64,000 nt of DNA from Fidelibacterota bacterium (GTDB lineage Bacteria > Fidelibacterota > UBA8477 > JABMPR01): contig JAERTJ010000198.1 of NCBI GenBank assembly GCA_016844945.1, positions 1-64,000 of the forward strand, written 5' to 3'. The notes beneath the pieces are model-generated. The model was not told where the DNA came from and did not search any database. It worked only from the letters and a program-made list of their open reading frames with translations. This document shows positions 9,609 through 17,745 of the stretch, one piece after another. Position 1 is the stretch's first letter, and each line of letters opens with the position of its first letter. A program made the position numbers and the translations under genes.

Positions 9609-10867
9609 GGTTTGATCCTCGAGAAATGGGTTTTGATCTGTTGACGATTAAGTCCTGTCTGGTATGGATCCAGGGTGTGGACTTGCTGCAGGATGCCATA
9701 AGCCAATCTAGGCATCAACTCAGTATAACCGTCTTCATCGATGGCAGCTTTGGCACAGATCCCAAACCATTCTTCATTCATGTTGTTGGCGTTGGGATTA
9801 TAATCCTCACTATAGCCACCATTGCTCCACGAGGCGTGTGTGTCATGGCTGTCCAGATTTGTGGTTTGACCGGATTTCCACCACCCATCGCTAAACTGAA
9901 AAGTAAACCCACCGATGGCATTTTCACTGAGACCAAGGCCACTGGCATTCTCATAAATTTCTCTCCAGTTTTCTTTCAGGTAAGTCGCCTGTGACTGTTG
10001 ATCTTCCTGCATTTTCCTGGCGTTAAAAGCATCTGCGCCGAATTCAGTGAGAAATACAGGGATTCCCAGCTCTTTTTCCACGCGTTGGAATAAATCCTCA
10101 AATGACCTGCCACGGTAAACATTGGCTCCAAAGACATCCAGGTTTGGCATTTCCTCTGCAATGATATCCAGGTATAAAAGATCGCCATTTGCCATGGCAA
10201 CAGGATGGTTTGGATCATCAGCATGTATAATTTTGACAGCCTCGCTCAGGAGAGAGTACAACTGACGAGCCTGGAAGGTTTGTGGGTCTTCACCCGTAGG
10301 CGTATTGCCGGTTTCTGCAGAATTCCAGTGGAGACCATAATTGTTTTCATTGCCCAGCAACCACATGAGTAACCCAGGCGTGTCTTTGTAGGCTGCCACC
10401 ATCTCTTTGATCTCTGTGAGCACGACCTGGCGTGTCCGTTGATCTGAATAATCTGTATTGCCTACCCAGACACTATCTAACAAGAGCCCATATCGGGCAC
10501 ATGAATGGTTGAGCACGGTGTAAATACCAAATTGTTCGTAGATGTGTTTTATCCAGCGTGGAGGTATGCTTGAATATTGGCGCAGTGTATTGACTCCCAT
10601 ATCCTTGAGCAAGGACATCTCATAATCCAGAGCAGTCCTGATGAAGGAATCGGGCTGTGCCCACAGACTGTAGCTGTAATTGGTGCCGATGGGGAAGTAA
10701 TCCCAATTCATGCCAACGACAAAGAAATCCTCACCATTTACCAGGAGCCGATGACCCTTTTTATCCTCTGTGAGCCTGACAGCAAGATCGGTTTCCTCAA
10801 CACAAGAGAAGATAATACCAATAAGGAAAAGGCTAATCAGGGTTGGGTAAAGGTGCGAGGTTTTCAG
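9605..10867 (-). CDS. GH2-type TIM-barrel glycosidase, lipoprotein, probable CTG start
   Basis: The first ATG (10711) lies inside a conserved barrel strand (VVGMNWDYFPIG) and would give a protein with no export signal. Reading upstream in frame reveals a lipoprotein signal ending IIFSC and no stop. The only suitable initiator is CTG at 10867, nine bases after AAAAGG, giving MKTSHLYPTLISLF... and 420 residues. The catalytic core looks like the TIM barrel of GH2 without its N-terminal sandwich domains: LLGNENNYG gives acid/base E174 and FLTEFGAD gives nucleophile E275. A GH158 or GH5-like assignment is also possible. It would act on glucan oligosaccharides at the cell envelope, alongside the GH3 and GH16 of the operon. 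Confidence 0.7.
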   Translation of the reverse strand: MKTSHLYPTLISLFLIGIIFSCVEETDLAVRLTEDKKGHRLLVNGEDFFVVGMNWDYFPIGTNYSYSLWAQPDSFIRTALDYEMSLLKDMGVNTLRQYSSIPPRWIKHIYEQFGIYTVLNHSCARYGLLLDSVWVGNTDYSDQRTRQVVLTEIKEMVAAYKDTPGLLMWLLGNENNYGLHWNSAETGNTPTGEDPQTFQARQLYSLLSEAVKIIHADDPNHPVAMANGDLLYLDIIAEEMPNLDVFGANVYRGRSFEDLFQRVEKELGIPVFLTEFGADAFNARKMQEDQQSQATYLKENWREIYENASGLGLSENAIGGFTFQFSDGWWKSGQTTNLDSHDTHASWSNGGYSEDYNPNANNMNEEWFGICAKAAIDEDGYTELMPRLAYGILQQVHTLDPYQTGLNRQQIKTHFSRIKP

Positions 10868-10906
10868 ATTCAGATTCCTTTTATTCCTTTAAATTTGATT
10901 CTTTGA

Positions 10907-12757
10907 TCAATAAGTCAGACCATAACCCAATTCAAAAAGCGGATTATAATTCAGGTCACCGGTGTTGATTGGGATTTGAGACATTGATCTTGGCCAGGAG
11001 ACAGGCAGTTTCCCTGAAGGGTTATAGTCCCCAAAAATGACTTCGGCTATACCATCACCTTCAGTACCGGGTAACCAGGCAGCCAGGAATGCATCTGCGT
11101 CCTCGAAGGTATTGTTTAAGATCATGGGCCGACCTGATAAAAGTACCACAACCATGGGTACGCCAGAGTCTTTTACAGTATTGATAACATCAAGGTCCTC
11201 TGATGACAGCTCAAGGTTTTCACGGTCACCATGCATCTCGGCATAGGGATCTTCTCCCACAACTACAATTACTGCATCTGCACCAGAACTGGCGCTACCG
11301 TTTTCAGAGAGAATAACCTCGGTATTGCTGGAGACCGATGATTGGACACCTTCAAAAATGGTTGTGCCAGATGTTGTTGCGCCATGTCCACCCTGCCAGG
11401 AAATGCTCCACCCCCCACATTGCATACCTATGTTGTTTGCTCCTCGACCGGCAACTACAATTTTTGAAGAGGCTTTTGAAAGTGGTAAGGTGGAATCATC
11501 ATTCTTCAGCATGACCACAGATTCTCGAACAGCCTGCCTGGCCAGATCACGATGGTCTTGGGATCCCACCGTTGGCATCAGTGCTCGGTCGTTCTGGTAT
11601 GCACTATCCAGGAGCCCCATACTCTTCTTGATGGTTAGAATTCGGGTGACTGCATCATCGATCCTGGACATCTCGATTGACCCTTCATTCACAGCTTCTT
11701 TTAGTAGCTTGATAAACTCACGATAGCCATGACCACTCCCTCGAGTGTTACCGGGAACCATGACCATGTCGATTCCAGCATTTATCCCGTTAATGATATC
11801 ACTTTTATAATCCCCGGGGATTTCATCAATACCTTGCCAATCACTCACGATAAAGCCTTCAAACCCAAGCTCATTTTTAAGTACATCGGTCAATAGATAT
11901 TCATGGCCGTGTAGCTTGACACCATTCCAGCTATTGTAGGATGCCATAATGGTTCCAGTTCCAGCTGCCATGGCAGCCAGATAAGGGGGGAGGTGCAGAC
12001 CGCGCAATTCACCCTCTGAAATTTGGGCATCACCACGATCTATCATGCCAGCATTGCCCGTGCCCCAACGAGGAGCCCCATCTCCTATGTAGTGCTTGGT
12101 GCAAGCGAGAACCGCATCTGAGGCAAACAACGAACTCCCTTGAAAACCTTCGACCTGGGCAGCTCCCAGTGATGCAATAAGATTTACATCTTCACCGAAG
12201 GATTCATAGGCTCGACCCCAACGTTCATCTCGAGAATTGGCGACGCAGGGCGCAAACGTCCAATTGATCCCAGTAGCTCTCACTTCTTTTGCCGTGAGTT
12301 GACCGAGTTGACGAACCAGATTTTCGTTTCGGGTAGCACCCAAACCAATGTTGTGTGGATAAATGGTAGCACCGACAACATTGTTATGGCCATGAACTGC
12401 ATCTATACCATACAATAGGGGTATGCCCAGACGGGTTTGGGCCGCCTGTTCCTGATATCTGTCAACCATATCTGCCCATCCTGAAGGTGTGTTGGTCTCT
12501 GGAGCGGACCCGCCACCACTGAGTATGGAACCCAAATAATAATCCTTAATATCATCTTCATCTACCAGGTAGGCCTTTCCAGCCTGGGTCATTTGTCCGA
12601 CCTTTTCAGCTAATGTCATGATCTGGACAATGGATTCGATGCTTTTACCTGTTATGTCTTCGGGTATAATTGGAGGTTCAGTTGTATTGCAATTTATGAG
12701 AAGCAAGCTTAGCAAAGCATTTATGATAAGCAGGCTTTTCCGTTGAAGTTTTAACAT
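10907..12757 (-). CDS. GH3 beta-glucosidase / exo-beta-glucanase, lipoprotein
   Basis: The 616-residue protein begins with a lipoprotein signal (LLLINC, Cys about residue 23). It then carries the two GH3 domains: a TIM barrel with GIPLLYGIDAVHGHNNV, KHYIGDG and FIVSDWQGID (nucleophile D306), and the alpha/beta sandwich from about 390, with an MHGDRENLEL motif. It ends at GYGLTY, the normal GH3 C-terminus without an added Fn3 domain. It would release glucose from non-reducing ends of beta-glucan oligosaccharides. AGGAG lies five bases before the ATG. It is the first gene of the leftward operon and sits directly downstream of the sigma-54 promoter at 12821-12835. Confidence 0.92.
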   Translation of the reverse strand: MLKLQRKSLLIINALLSLLLINCNTTEPPIIPEDITGKSIESIVQIMTLAEKVGQMTQAGKAYLVDEDDIKDYYLGSILSGGGSAPETNTPSGWADMVDRYQEQAAQTRLGIPLLYGIDAVHGHNNVVGATIYPHNIGLGATRNENLVRQLGQLTAKEVRATGINWTFAPCVANSRDERWGRAYESFGEDVNLIASLGAAQVEGFQGSSLFASDAVLACTKHYIGDGAPRWGTGNAGMIDRGDAQISEGELRGLHLPPYLAAMAAGTGTIMASYNSWNGVKLHGHEYLLTDVLKNELGFEGFIVSDWQGIDEIPGDYKSDIINGINAGIDMVMVPGNTRGSGHGYREFIKLLKEAVNEGSIEMSRIDDAVTRILTIKKSMGLLDSAYQNDRALMPTVGSQDHRDLARQAVRESVVMLKNDDSTLPLSKASSKIVVAGRGANNIGMQCGGWSISWQGGHGATTSGTTIFEGVQSSVSSNTEVILSENGSASSGADAVIVVVGEDPYAEMHGDRENLELSSEDLDVINTVKDSGVPMVVVLLSGRPMILNNTFEDADAFLAAWLPGTEGDGIAEVIFGDYNPSGKLPVSWPRSMSQIPINTGDLNYNPLFELGYGLTY

Positions 12758-12805
12758 GTATGCTCCTAAGTGAGGGACGTTGCCCAGCAGTTGTATCTCT
12801 ATTAC

Positions 12806-12819
12806 AATAATGCATTATT
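12806..12819. promoter_or_regulatory. Perfect 14-bp palindrome at the predicted transcription start
   Basis: AATAATGCATTATT is its own reverse complement. It lies between the -12 element of the sigma-54 promoter and the GH3 start, covering the expected transcription start near 12809. The position would suit a repressor operator or a melting-prone initiation region. Its AT-rich composition raises the odds of chance occurrence. Confidence 0.4.
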
Positions 12820-12820
12820 C

Positions 12821-12835
12821 GCAAGATGGATGCCA
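12821..12835 (-). promoter_or_regulatory. Sigma-54 (-24/-12) promoter for the GH3-led operon
   Basis: Read on the minus strand, the element is TGGCAT-CCATC-TTGC. The GG and GC doublets have the exact 12-base offset required by RpoN, and it differs from the TGGCAC-N5-TTGC consensus only by T for C at one position. Transcription would start near 12809, giving about 50 bases of leader before the GH3 ATG at 12757. A sigma-54 activator gene is encoded on the other side of the same intergenic region. Confidence 0.82.
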
Positions 12836-12848
12836 TGAGGATTCAGAT

Positions 12849-12866
12849 GGTCCGGTTGAGTGGACC
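12849..12866. promoter_or_regulatory. Candidate activator site, inverted repeat with 8-bp spacer
   Basis: GGTCC-N8-GGACC lies about 50 bp upstream of the predicted sigma-54 transcription start. A second repeat of the same geometry but different arms (GTGAA-N8-TTCAC) is at 12905-12922, about 105 bp upstream, within the usual enhancer distance. The five-base arms are short, so either could be chance. They are listed as the best visible candidates for binding by the adjacent NtrC-type regulator. Confidence 0.3.
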
Positions 12867-13136
12867 TTCGTCGCAAAAACTTCGTTCCTAAAGTAATTGC
12901 ACCTGTGAAATTTTATGTTCACGGCAAGATCCCGGGGAGAATCAGTGATGTTAAACACAGCAGAACCAGTATCTAAGCAAGTAGAGGGGTGGTAAGGATA
13001 TGTGATATGGTCCCTGGATCAATGGGAGTGAGTTGAGATGGAATTAATTTGAATCCACCCGTTGCGGTTTGTTATTCGCGATTAATAAATATACAGCTTG
13101 TATTGTTTTGATATAAAAATTATTATCATTTCAATA

Positions 13137-14498
13137 ATGAATAAGTCAATAAATGAACAGAAGTCATCACGGTATTCAGAGAAGTTTGCCTTTTTAACCA
13201 GCCTACCTATCCTGTTTATAATGGGGGCAGCTATCTTCCTGATCTCGTTTTTTATCTCATCATTTCCACTGGGAAGAACCCCTTTAAAAAAGGGTCAGAT
13301 AAAGCGCGTTTATTTTGCCGATGATATTGCCCCGGGTCATTCAAAAATCATTGATCGTTTTAATGCAATCCACGAAGGGGAAATTGAAGTGATTGCTATT
13401 GATTTACCCTTCTCTAAATTTAATACCAATCAACGCAAAGAGCTGATAGCCAGAAACTTACGGAGTAGGGGTAGTCGAATAGATGTCTTTTCTGTTGACT
13501 TGATATGGGTACCTCGTTTTACAAAGTGGGCAGAGCCACTCACTCAATATTTTTCACCTGCATCCCTGACGAATATTTTACCCCACGCATTGGAAACTTG
13601 CTATGTCGATGGCGCTTTATATGCTGTACCGCTCTATACAGATATTGGAGCACTTTATTATCGTGAAGATATGATTCTCGCTCTACCTGATGGAGATGAG
13701 ATTAACCAGCGCATTAAAGCCTCCATCACCTGGGAGGAATTGGTAGAGATTAAACATAAGTATTTTGTCGATAGCCCCATATATATCCCCCAGGCCGCTG
13801 CTTATGAGGGGTTGATTTGCAACTTTAATGAGATTTTAGGTAAACCTTTACAGAATCGCGATACCCATGCTCTCATTGATCTAACAGATCCTTTGGTTAT
13901 CCGTCGCACACAATTTTTTCGTGATATGTTTACCGAGGGTATTGCTGCAGAAGCTGCACTCGACATGACTGAGGATGATTGCATTAGATATGCATTAGAA
14001 AATGATATCCCATTCGTCCGCGGCTGGCCAACGGTGAATAATGAGACGGACCCTCGTTTTGATCCAGTCCAATTCAGAAAGTTATCTATTGCACCCATGC
14101 CACATTTTGCAGGGGAAAAATCAACACCGGTTTTTGGTGGTTGGAGCATGATGTTATCGCGGCACTCACCTGTTAAGGATGAGGCTATCTTGTTTATGCA
14201 ATTTGCCTCTTCGGAATTAGGGCAGAACATTTTCTTTGAATCTGAGGGATTATTACCCGTTCAGGAGTCTTATTATCTTGGGACGGATCCCGACCCCAGG
14301 AATGATCGGCTTAAGGTGCTTCAGGCGATGATGGTAAATGGTATTCATCGCCCTGCTCTCAATCAGTATACCTTGCTTTCTGATATACTCTCCGCCCGAT
14401 TACACGAAATACTATCCGGTGAGATAAGTGTTGAGACAGGTATGGAGTTAGCCAATGATGAAATCTCTAAAGCACTCAGCCAGAAAGAGTTACGATGA
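13137..14498 (+). CDS. Membrane-anchored family 1 sugar-binding protein, likely sensory
   Basis: I start the protein at ATG 13137 (453 residues). An ATG at 13098 would only add a leader of isoleucine-rich residues with no ribosome site. A transmembrane segment near residues 20-44 (LPILFIMGAAIFLISFF) is not followed by a lipobox, so the protein stays anchored with its solute-binding fold in the periplasm. VDGALYAVPLYTDIGALYYRED and PVFGGWSMMLSRHS are typical of ABC-type extracellular solute-binding proteins. No ABC permease is encoded in the window. The gene overlaps a histidine kinase gene by four bases (ATGA), so its probable job is to present a bound oligosaccharide to that kinase. The ligand is unknown, and a beta-glucan fragment is inferred from context. 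Confidence 0.82.
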   Translation: MNKSINEQKSSRYSEKFAFLTSLPILFIMGAAIFLISFFISSFPLGRTPLKKGQIKRVYFADDIAPGHSKIIDRFNAIHEGEIEVIAIDLPFSKFNTNQRKELIARNLRSRGSRIDVFSVDLIWVPRFTKWAEPLTQYFSPASLTNILPHALETCYVDGALYAVPLYTDIGALYYREDMILALPDGDEINQRIKASITWEELVEIKHKYFVDSPIYIPQAAAYEGLICNFNEILGKPLQNRDTHALIDLTDPLVIRRTQFFRDMFTEGIAAEAALDMTEDDCIRYALENDIPFVRGWPTVNNETDPRFDPVQFRKLSIAPMPHFAGEKSTPVFGGWSMMLSRHSPVKDEAILFMQFASSELGQNIFFESEGLLPVQESYYLGTDPDPRNDRLKVLQAMMVNGIHRPALNQYTLLSDILSARLHEILSGEISVETGMELANDEISKALSQKELR

Positions 14499-15970
14499 AA
14501 CCGTCTCGTACATTTGGGGACTTTCATTTTGAGATTCAGCATGTCCTGGTGTTATTTATCATTGTGGTTGTCTTTCAGACAGCACTATCATTTATAAACA
14601 ATCAGTCGACCAATCACATTTTCCAACAGGCTATGGATTATTATCGCCGAGATTCTGCAGAGCGGGTTGCAGATCTGACCACCACTGCACTGGAGCTGCT
14701 GATAGAACAATCGCGTGTGGAAGATCCAGGCAATATTTCGAGTGCCCGCTCAGCCATTCAATCTCTGGATAAGTTATTGAGTCAACAGACATTACAGCGC
14801 AATATTGATGAAGTGTACCTGCTGGTGATGGATCGGGATAGGATTCTTGCTCTCAGTGAAGGTGAAGATATCTATAATCTCTATCTGGGTGGAGGAGTAG
14901 ATGATTCATTCTCCAATGAGGATGCTACCACGAACGCAATTACGTATTTTATGACATATAAACAGGTTCTTTTAAAGGATGAGCAAATCACAAGCTCACT
15001 TGAAGGAGACAATGTTTTTCATGTTCTGGTCCCATTTTATGATCGTGGGGAAATAGCTGGAGCTGCCTATATGAAGGTGACACCTGATGTAGCAGGTTTT
15101 CTGGATCTCATCGAATCGGCTTATAATCAGTCGGGAATCCTGTTCACAGGGCTCATTCTCATGGGTTTTATGGCGATGTTTTTTATCTATTCCTATACAG
15201 CCAAAGAAAGAGATCTGGTTCAACAGCAATTATTCGATCAGAGTACCAAACAACTTCGTGAACAGGTGGAACACCAGAAGGAATCCCTTTTTACCAAAAG
15301 AATTTATCATACCCATCATAAGGCTGAGAAGGTCATGGGATTTATTAAGGAGGACCTGCGGCGCCTGGACAATGATAATCTGGATGACACCCGTTATCGC
15401 GTCACGAAATATGCAAATTTTGTATCCAGGGTGATTTATGACATGAAATCATATGATCCCCCTATTCACGTGATTCGCAATCCCATATTTCAGACCAATA
15501 TTAATGAGGTCATGATTTTCATTGTAGAAAACATTTTCAGACGTGTGTATAGCGCGGGTGAGGCAGATGCAGTGAATATTAAAACAGATCTCAACGAAGA
15601 TTTGCCCATCGTCCACGTGAATGAATACGTGGTATGGGAAATCATTGAACCCTTGATTCAAAATGCTATTGAACACAACGTGGATAGAGACCTGACACTC
15701 AGTCTGCATTCTTCACAACCCGACGAGAAGACCATATTGTTACAGATCTGTGATAATGGATCAGGGTTCGCAGAAGAGCTACTTGTTGAGGATGAAGATG
15801 GGGTGAAGGCTCTCTTTAAAGAATCAGTCAGTACTAAGGCGGGTGAACAAAATTCTGGTTATGGATGTTATCTCGCACGGGAAATAAGCCGTCGTTGTGG
15901 ATGGCAACTTGATGCTCATAATCTGACTGACGGAGGAGCCTGTTTTACCATACAGGCGAACATAGGATAA
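14495..15970 (+). CDS. Sensor histidine kinase with Cache-like periplasmic domain
   Basis: The 491-residue protein has TM1 at about 17-34, a periplasmic region of about 175 residues (Cache-like by layout, with a DRDRILALSEGEDIYNL-type stretch), and TM2 near 215-237. A coiled coil (QQQLFDQSTKQLREQVEHQ) follows. The phosphoacceptor region is YHTHHKAEKVMGF, with candidate histidines 272, 274 and 275. The C-terminal HATPase domain has the N-box EPLIQNAIEHN and the G-boxes DNGSGF and NSGYGCYLA. The unusual dimerisation-domain sequence leaves the phosphorylated residue uncertain. It is translationally coupled to the binding-protein gene and is followed three bases later by its regulator. The binding protein probably docks on the periplasmic domain. 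Confidence 0.88.
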   Translation: MKPSRTFGDFHFEIQHVLVLFIIVVVFQTALSFINNQSTNHIFQQAMDYYRRDSAERVADLTTTALELLIEQSRVEDPGNISSARSAIQSLDKLLSQQTLQRNIDEVYLLVMDRDRILALSEGEDIYNLYLGGGVDDSFSNEDATTNAITYFMTYKQVLLKDEQITSSLEGDNVFHVLVPFYDRGEIAGAAYMKVTPDVAGFLDLIESAYNQSGILFTGLILMGFMAMFFIYSYTAKERDLVQQQLFDQSTKQLREQVEHQKESLFTKRIYHTHHKAEKVMGFIKEDLRRLDNDNLDDTRYRVTKYANFVSRVIYDMKSYDPPIHVIRNPIFQTNINEVMIFIVENIFRRVYSAGEADAVNIKTDLNEDLPIVHVNEYVVWEIIEPLIQNAIEHNVDRDLTLSLHSSQPDEKTILLQICDNGSGFAEELLVEDEDGVKALFKESVSTKAGEQNSGYGCYLAREISRRCGWQLDAHNLTDGGACFTIQANIG

Positions 15971-15973
15971 GAC

Positions 15974-17419
15974 ATGGATAAAGATCAGATAAAAGTTCTG
16001 CTCATCGAAGATGAAGCGTATGATGTGAGAAGAATAAAGAGCACTATTGACCCTTTTCGAGAACGAATTCACATTAAACATATCGTCTCAACAGGGGAAG
16101 ATGCCCTGATTGCAGTCGATAAGCATGGTCCCTTTGATGTTGCGATTCTGGATTATCAGATTTCTGGTGGTTTGTATGGAGAAAGGCTCATCAAGCGGAT
16201 GAAAGTGGCTGATCCAAGTCTCCAGATCATTGTGATTACAAAAATGACAGTGAATCAAACTGATTTACACTTTGCCAATCAGATGATGGAGAGTGGAGCA
16301 TATTGGTTTGGTACTAAATATCCCTCAGATATTGAAGATTTTATTTATCAGCCCACTGACTTTATCCTGACGATCATGAATGCAGCCGAGAAAAAACTTC
16401 TGGAAGAGGATAGGATCAGATCCCAAAATCGTTTGGACCGTAAAATCGACCGAATCGTGGAAGAAAGACCCCTTCTGGGTAATTCACCCGTCATATTGAA
16501 AGTGAAAGAGCATATTGAAAAATATGCAGGTACCAATGCGAATGTGTTGATTACGGGTGAATCTGGTTCTGGAAAAGAACTAATCGCTCGTAATATTCAT
16601 TATCAGAGCAAACGGAAGTATGAAAACTTTGTTACAGTCAACTGTGCCGCCATCCCAGATGAGCTGATTGAGAGTGAACTTTTTGGATTTGTAAAGGGTG
16701 CCTTTACTGGTGCTAAAGAGGATAAGGCTGGACTTTTTGAGCAAGCGAACCAGGGTACCATTTTCCTGGATGAAATATCCGAATTACCCTATCAAGCCCA
16801 GGCGAAACTTCTCAGAGTGTTAGAAACCGGTGAAATGGATAAAATCGGTCGCAAAAAAAGCTATAAAGTTGACGTCCGTGTTATCTCTGCCACCAACAAA
16901 AATTTAAAAGATCTGATGAAGCAAAATCACTTTCGAGAGGATTTGTATTACCGCTTAAATATATTGAAGATACAGGCTCCATCTGTTCGGGAGAGAACAG
17001 ACGATATTCGCCTGCTCATTGACTATTTTGTGGGTCATCATTGTCGCGATCTCAGCATCACCATCCCCAAGATTACTGATAGTGCCTGGCGGTTGCTTGA
17101 ACAGTTCCATTGGCCTGGAAATGTGCGTCAATTAAAAAATGTAGTCCAACGTCTGGTCATCCTGAGTAATGATAGAATCACCAAAGATGTGGTTCATATG
17201 GCTTTAGATATTCAGGGGCAGGATTCCATCTCCGCGCTGGTGAATCCCGTATTCTCAACAGACAATATTTTACCCCTGAAAGAAGTAGAGCAAAGCTTTA
17301 GAACGCAGTACTTTGAGTTTGTTCGTCAGCATAGTAAGACCGATACAGAAGCAGCTGGAAAGTTAGGTCTCGCTCCTCCAAACTTCCACAGAATGTGCAA
17401 AGAGCTGGGGCTTAAATAA
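15974..17419 (+). CDS. NtrC-family sigma-54-dependent response regulator
   Basis: The 481-residue protein has three domains. The receiver domain (1-130) has the acidic pair EDE, phospho-acceptor D60 in AILDYQ, and the conserved Lys in FGTKYPS. The AAA+ domain (about 165-400) has Walker A GESGSGKE at 195-202, the sigma-54 contact loop GAFTGA at 242-247, and LDEISELP with an intact arginine-finger region (FREDLYYRLN). A C-terminal Fis-type helix-turn-helix ends in FHRMCKELGLK. It should activate RpoN promoters after phosphorylation by the adjacent kinase. The nearest good sigma-54 promoter is upstream of the divergent GH3 operon, which is therefore its likely target. Confidence 0.95.
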   Translation: MDKDQIKVLLIEDEAYDVRRIKSTIDPFRERIHIKHIVSTGEDALIAVDKHGPFDVAILDYQISGGLYGERLIKRMKVADPSLQIIVITKMTVNQTDLHFANQMMESGAYWFGTKYPSDIEDFIYQPTDFILTIMNAAEKKLLEEDRIRSQNRLDRKIDRIVEERPLLGNSPVILKVKEHIEKYAGTNANVLITGESGSGKELIARNIHYQSKRKYENFVTVNCAAIPDELIESELFGFVKGAFTGAKEDKAGLFEQANQGTIFLDEISELPYQAQAKLLRVLETGEMDKIGRKKSYKVDVRVISATNKNLKDLMKQNHFREDLYYRLNILKIQAPSVRERTDDIRLLIDYFVGHHCRDLSITIPKITDSAWRLLEQFHWPGNVRQLKNVVQRLVILSNDRITKDVVHMALDIQGQDSISALVNPVFSTDNILPLKEVEQSFRTQYFEFVRQHSKTDTEAAGKLGLAPPNFHRMCKELGLK

Positions 17420-17745
17420 GTTAGATTTGTGTGAGGAAAGATTATTATAATAATAATAAACTTATTCCAATAATAATCGATTTCCCCGTAAATAATTGTT
17501 AAGCAGCCCTCTCAAGCCCCTTCTGTCAGGATAAAAGTTAAATAATTTTCAACCTCACCGAATTTGTAAATCCTTATAATACAAACGGTTTTACCACTCT
17601 GCCTTAAGGCCGTTTCCCCTTTCTATTCGAAAAATCGCGTATTGCTGAACTATCTGGCAGGAGGTGGTCTGGTAATTGATTATATAAATAAGAATTTTAT
17701 GGGATACCTTTGCAAACAAATGCTATCAAGTAGTCAGGATCGTTC
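17420..17745. other. Intergenic region between regulator and symporter genes
   Basis: This 326-bp gap is AT-rich. It contains a 12-bp palindromic TTATTATAATAA stretch just after the regulator stop and a weak inverted repeat AAACGG...CCGTTT around 17583-17616 enclosing CCTTAAGG. A TATAAT hexamer occurs near 17574 without a good -35 partner at normal spacing. TGGTCT-N5-TTGA at 17665-17679 has sigma-54 spacing but lacks the -12 C. The promoter for the rightward symporter-led operon is probably here but cannot be fixed. Confidence 0.5.

Larger units (their letters stand above)
12758..13136. other. Divergent intergenic control region
   Basis: This 379-bp region separates the leftward glucanase operon from the rightward sensor operon. 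It holds a sigma-54 promoter facing left (12821-12835), a 14-bp palindrome at 12806-12819, and two short inverted repeats that could be activator sites: GGTCC-N8-GGACC at 12849-12866 and GTGAA-N8-TTCAC at 12905-12922. I found no convincing promoter for the rightward operon, and none of the sigma-54 type in that direction. No open reading frame of interest lies inside. Confidence 0.7.

Noticed and set aside
13098-13136. Upstream ATG for the binding protein
   Set aside because: It adds an isoleucine-rich leader before an already complete membrane anchor, with no ribosome site.
13137-14498. ABC sugar importer component
   Set aside because: No permease or importer-type ATPase lies nearby, and the gene is coupled to a kinase instead; a sensory role fits better.
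17665-17679. Possible sigma-54 promoter before the SGLT-type symporter
   Set aside because: TGGTCT-N5-TTGA has the right spacing but lacks the -12 C and has a weak -24 box; too poor beside the two better sites.
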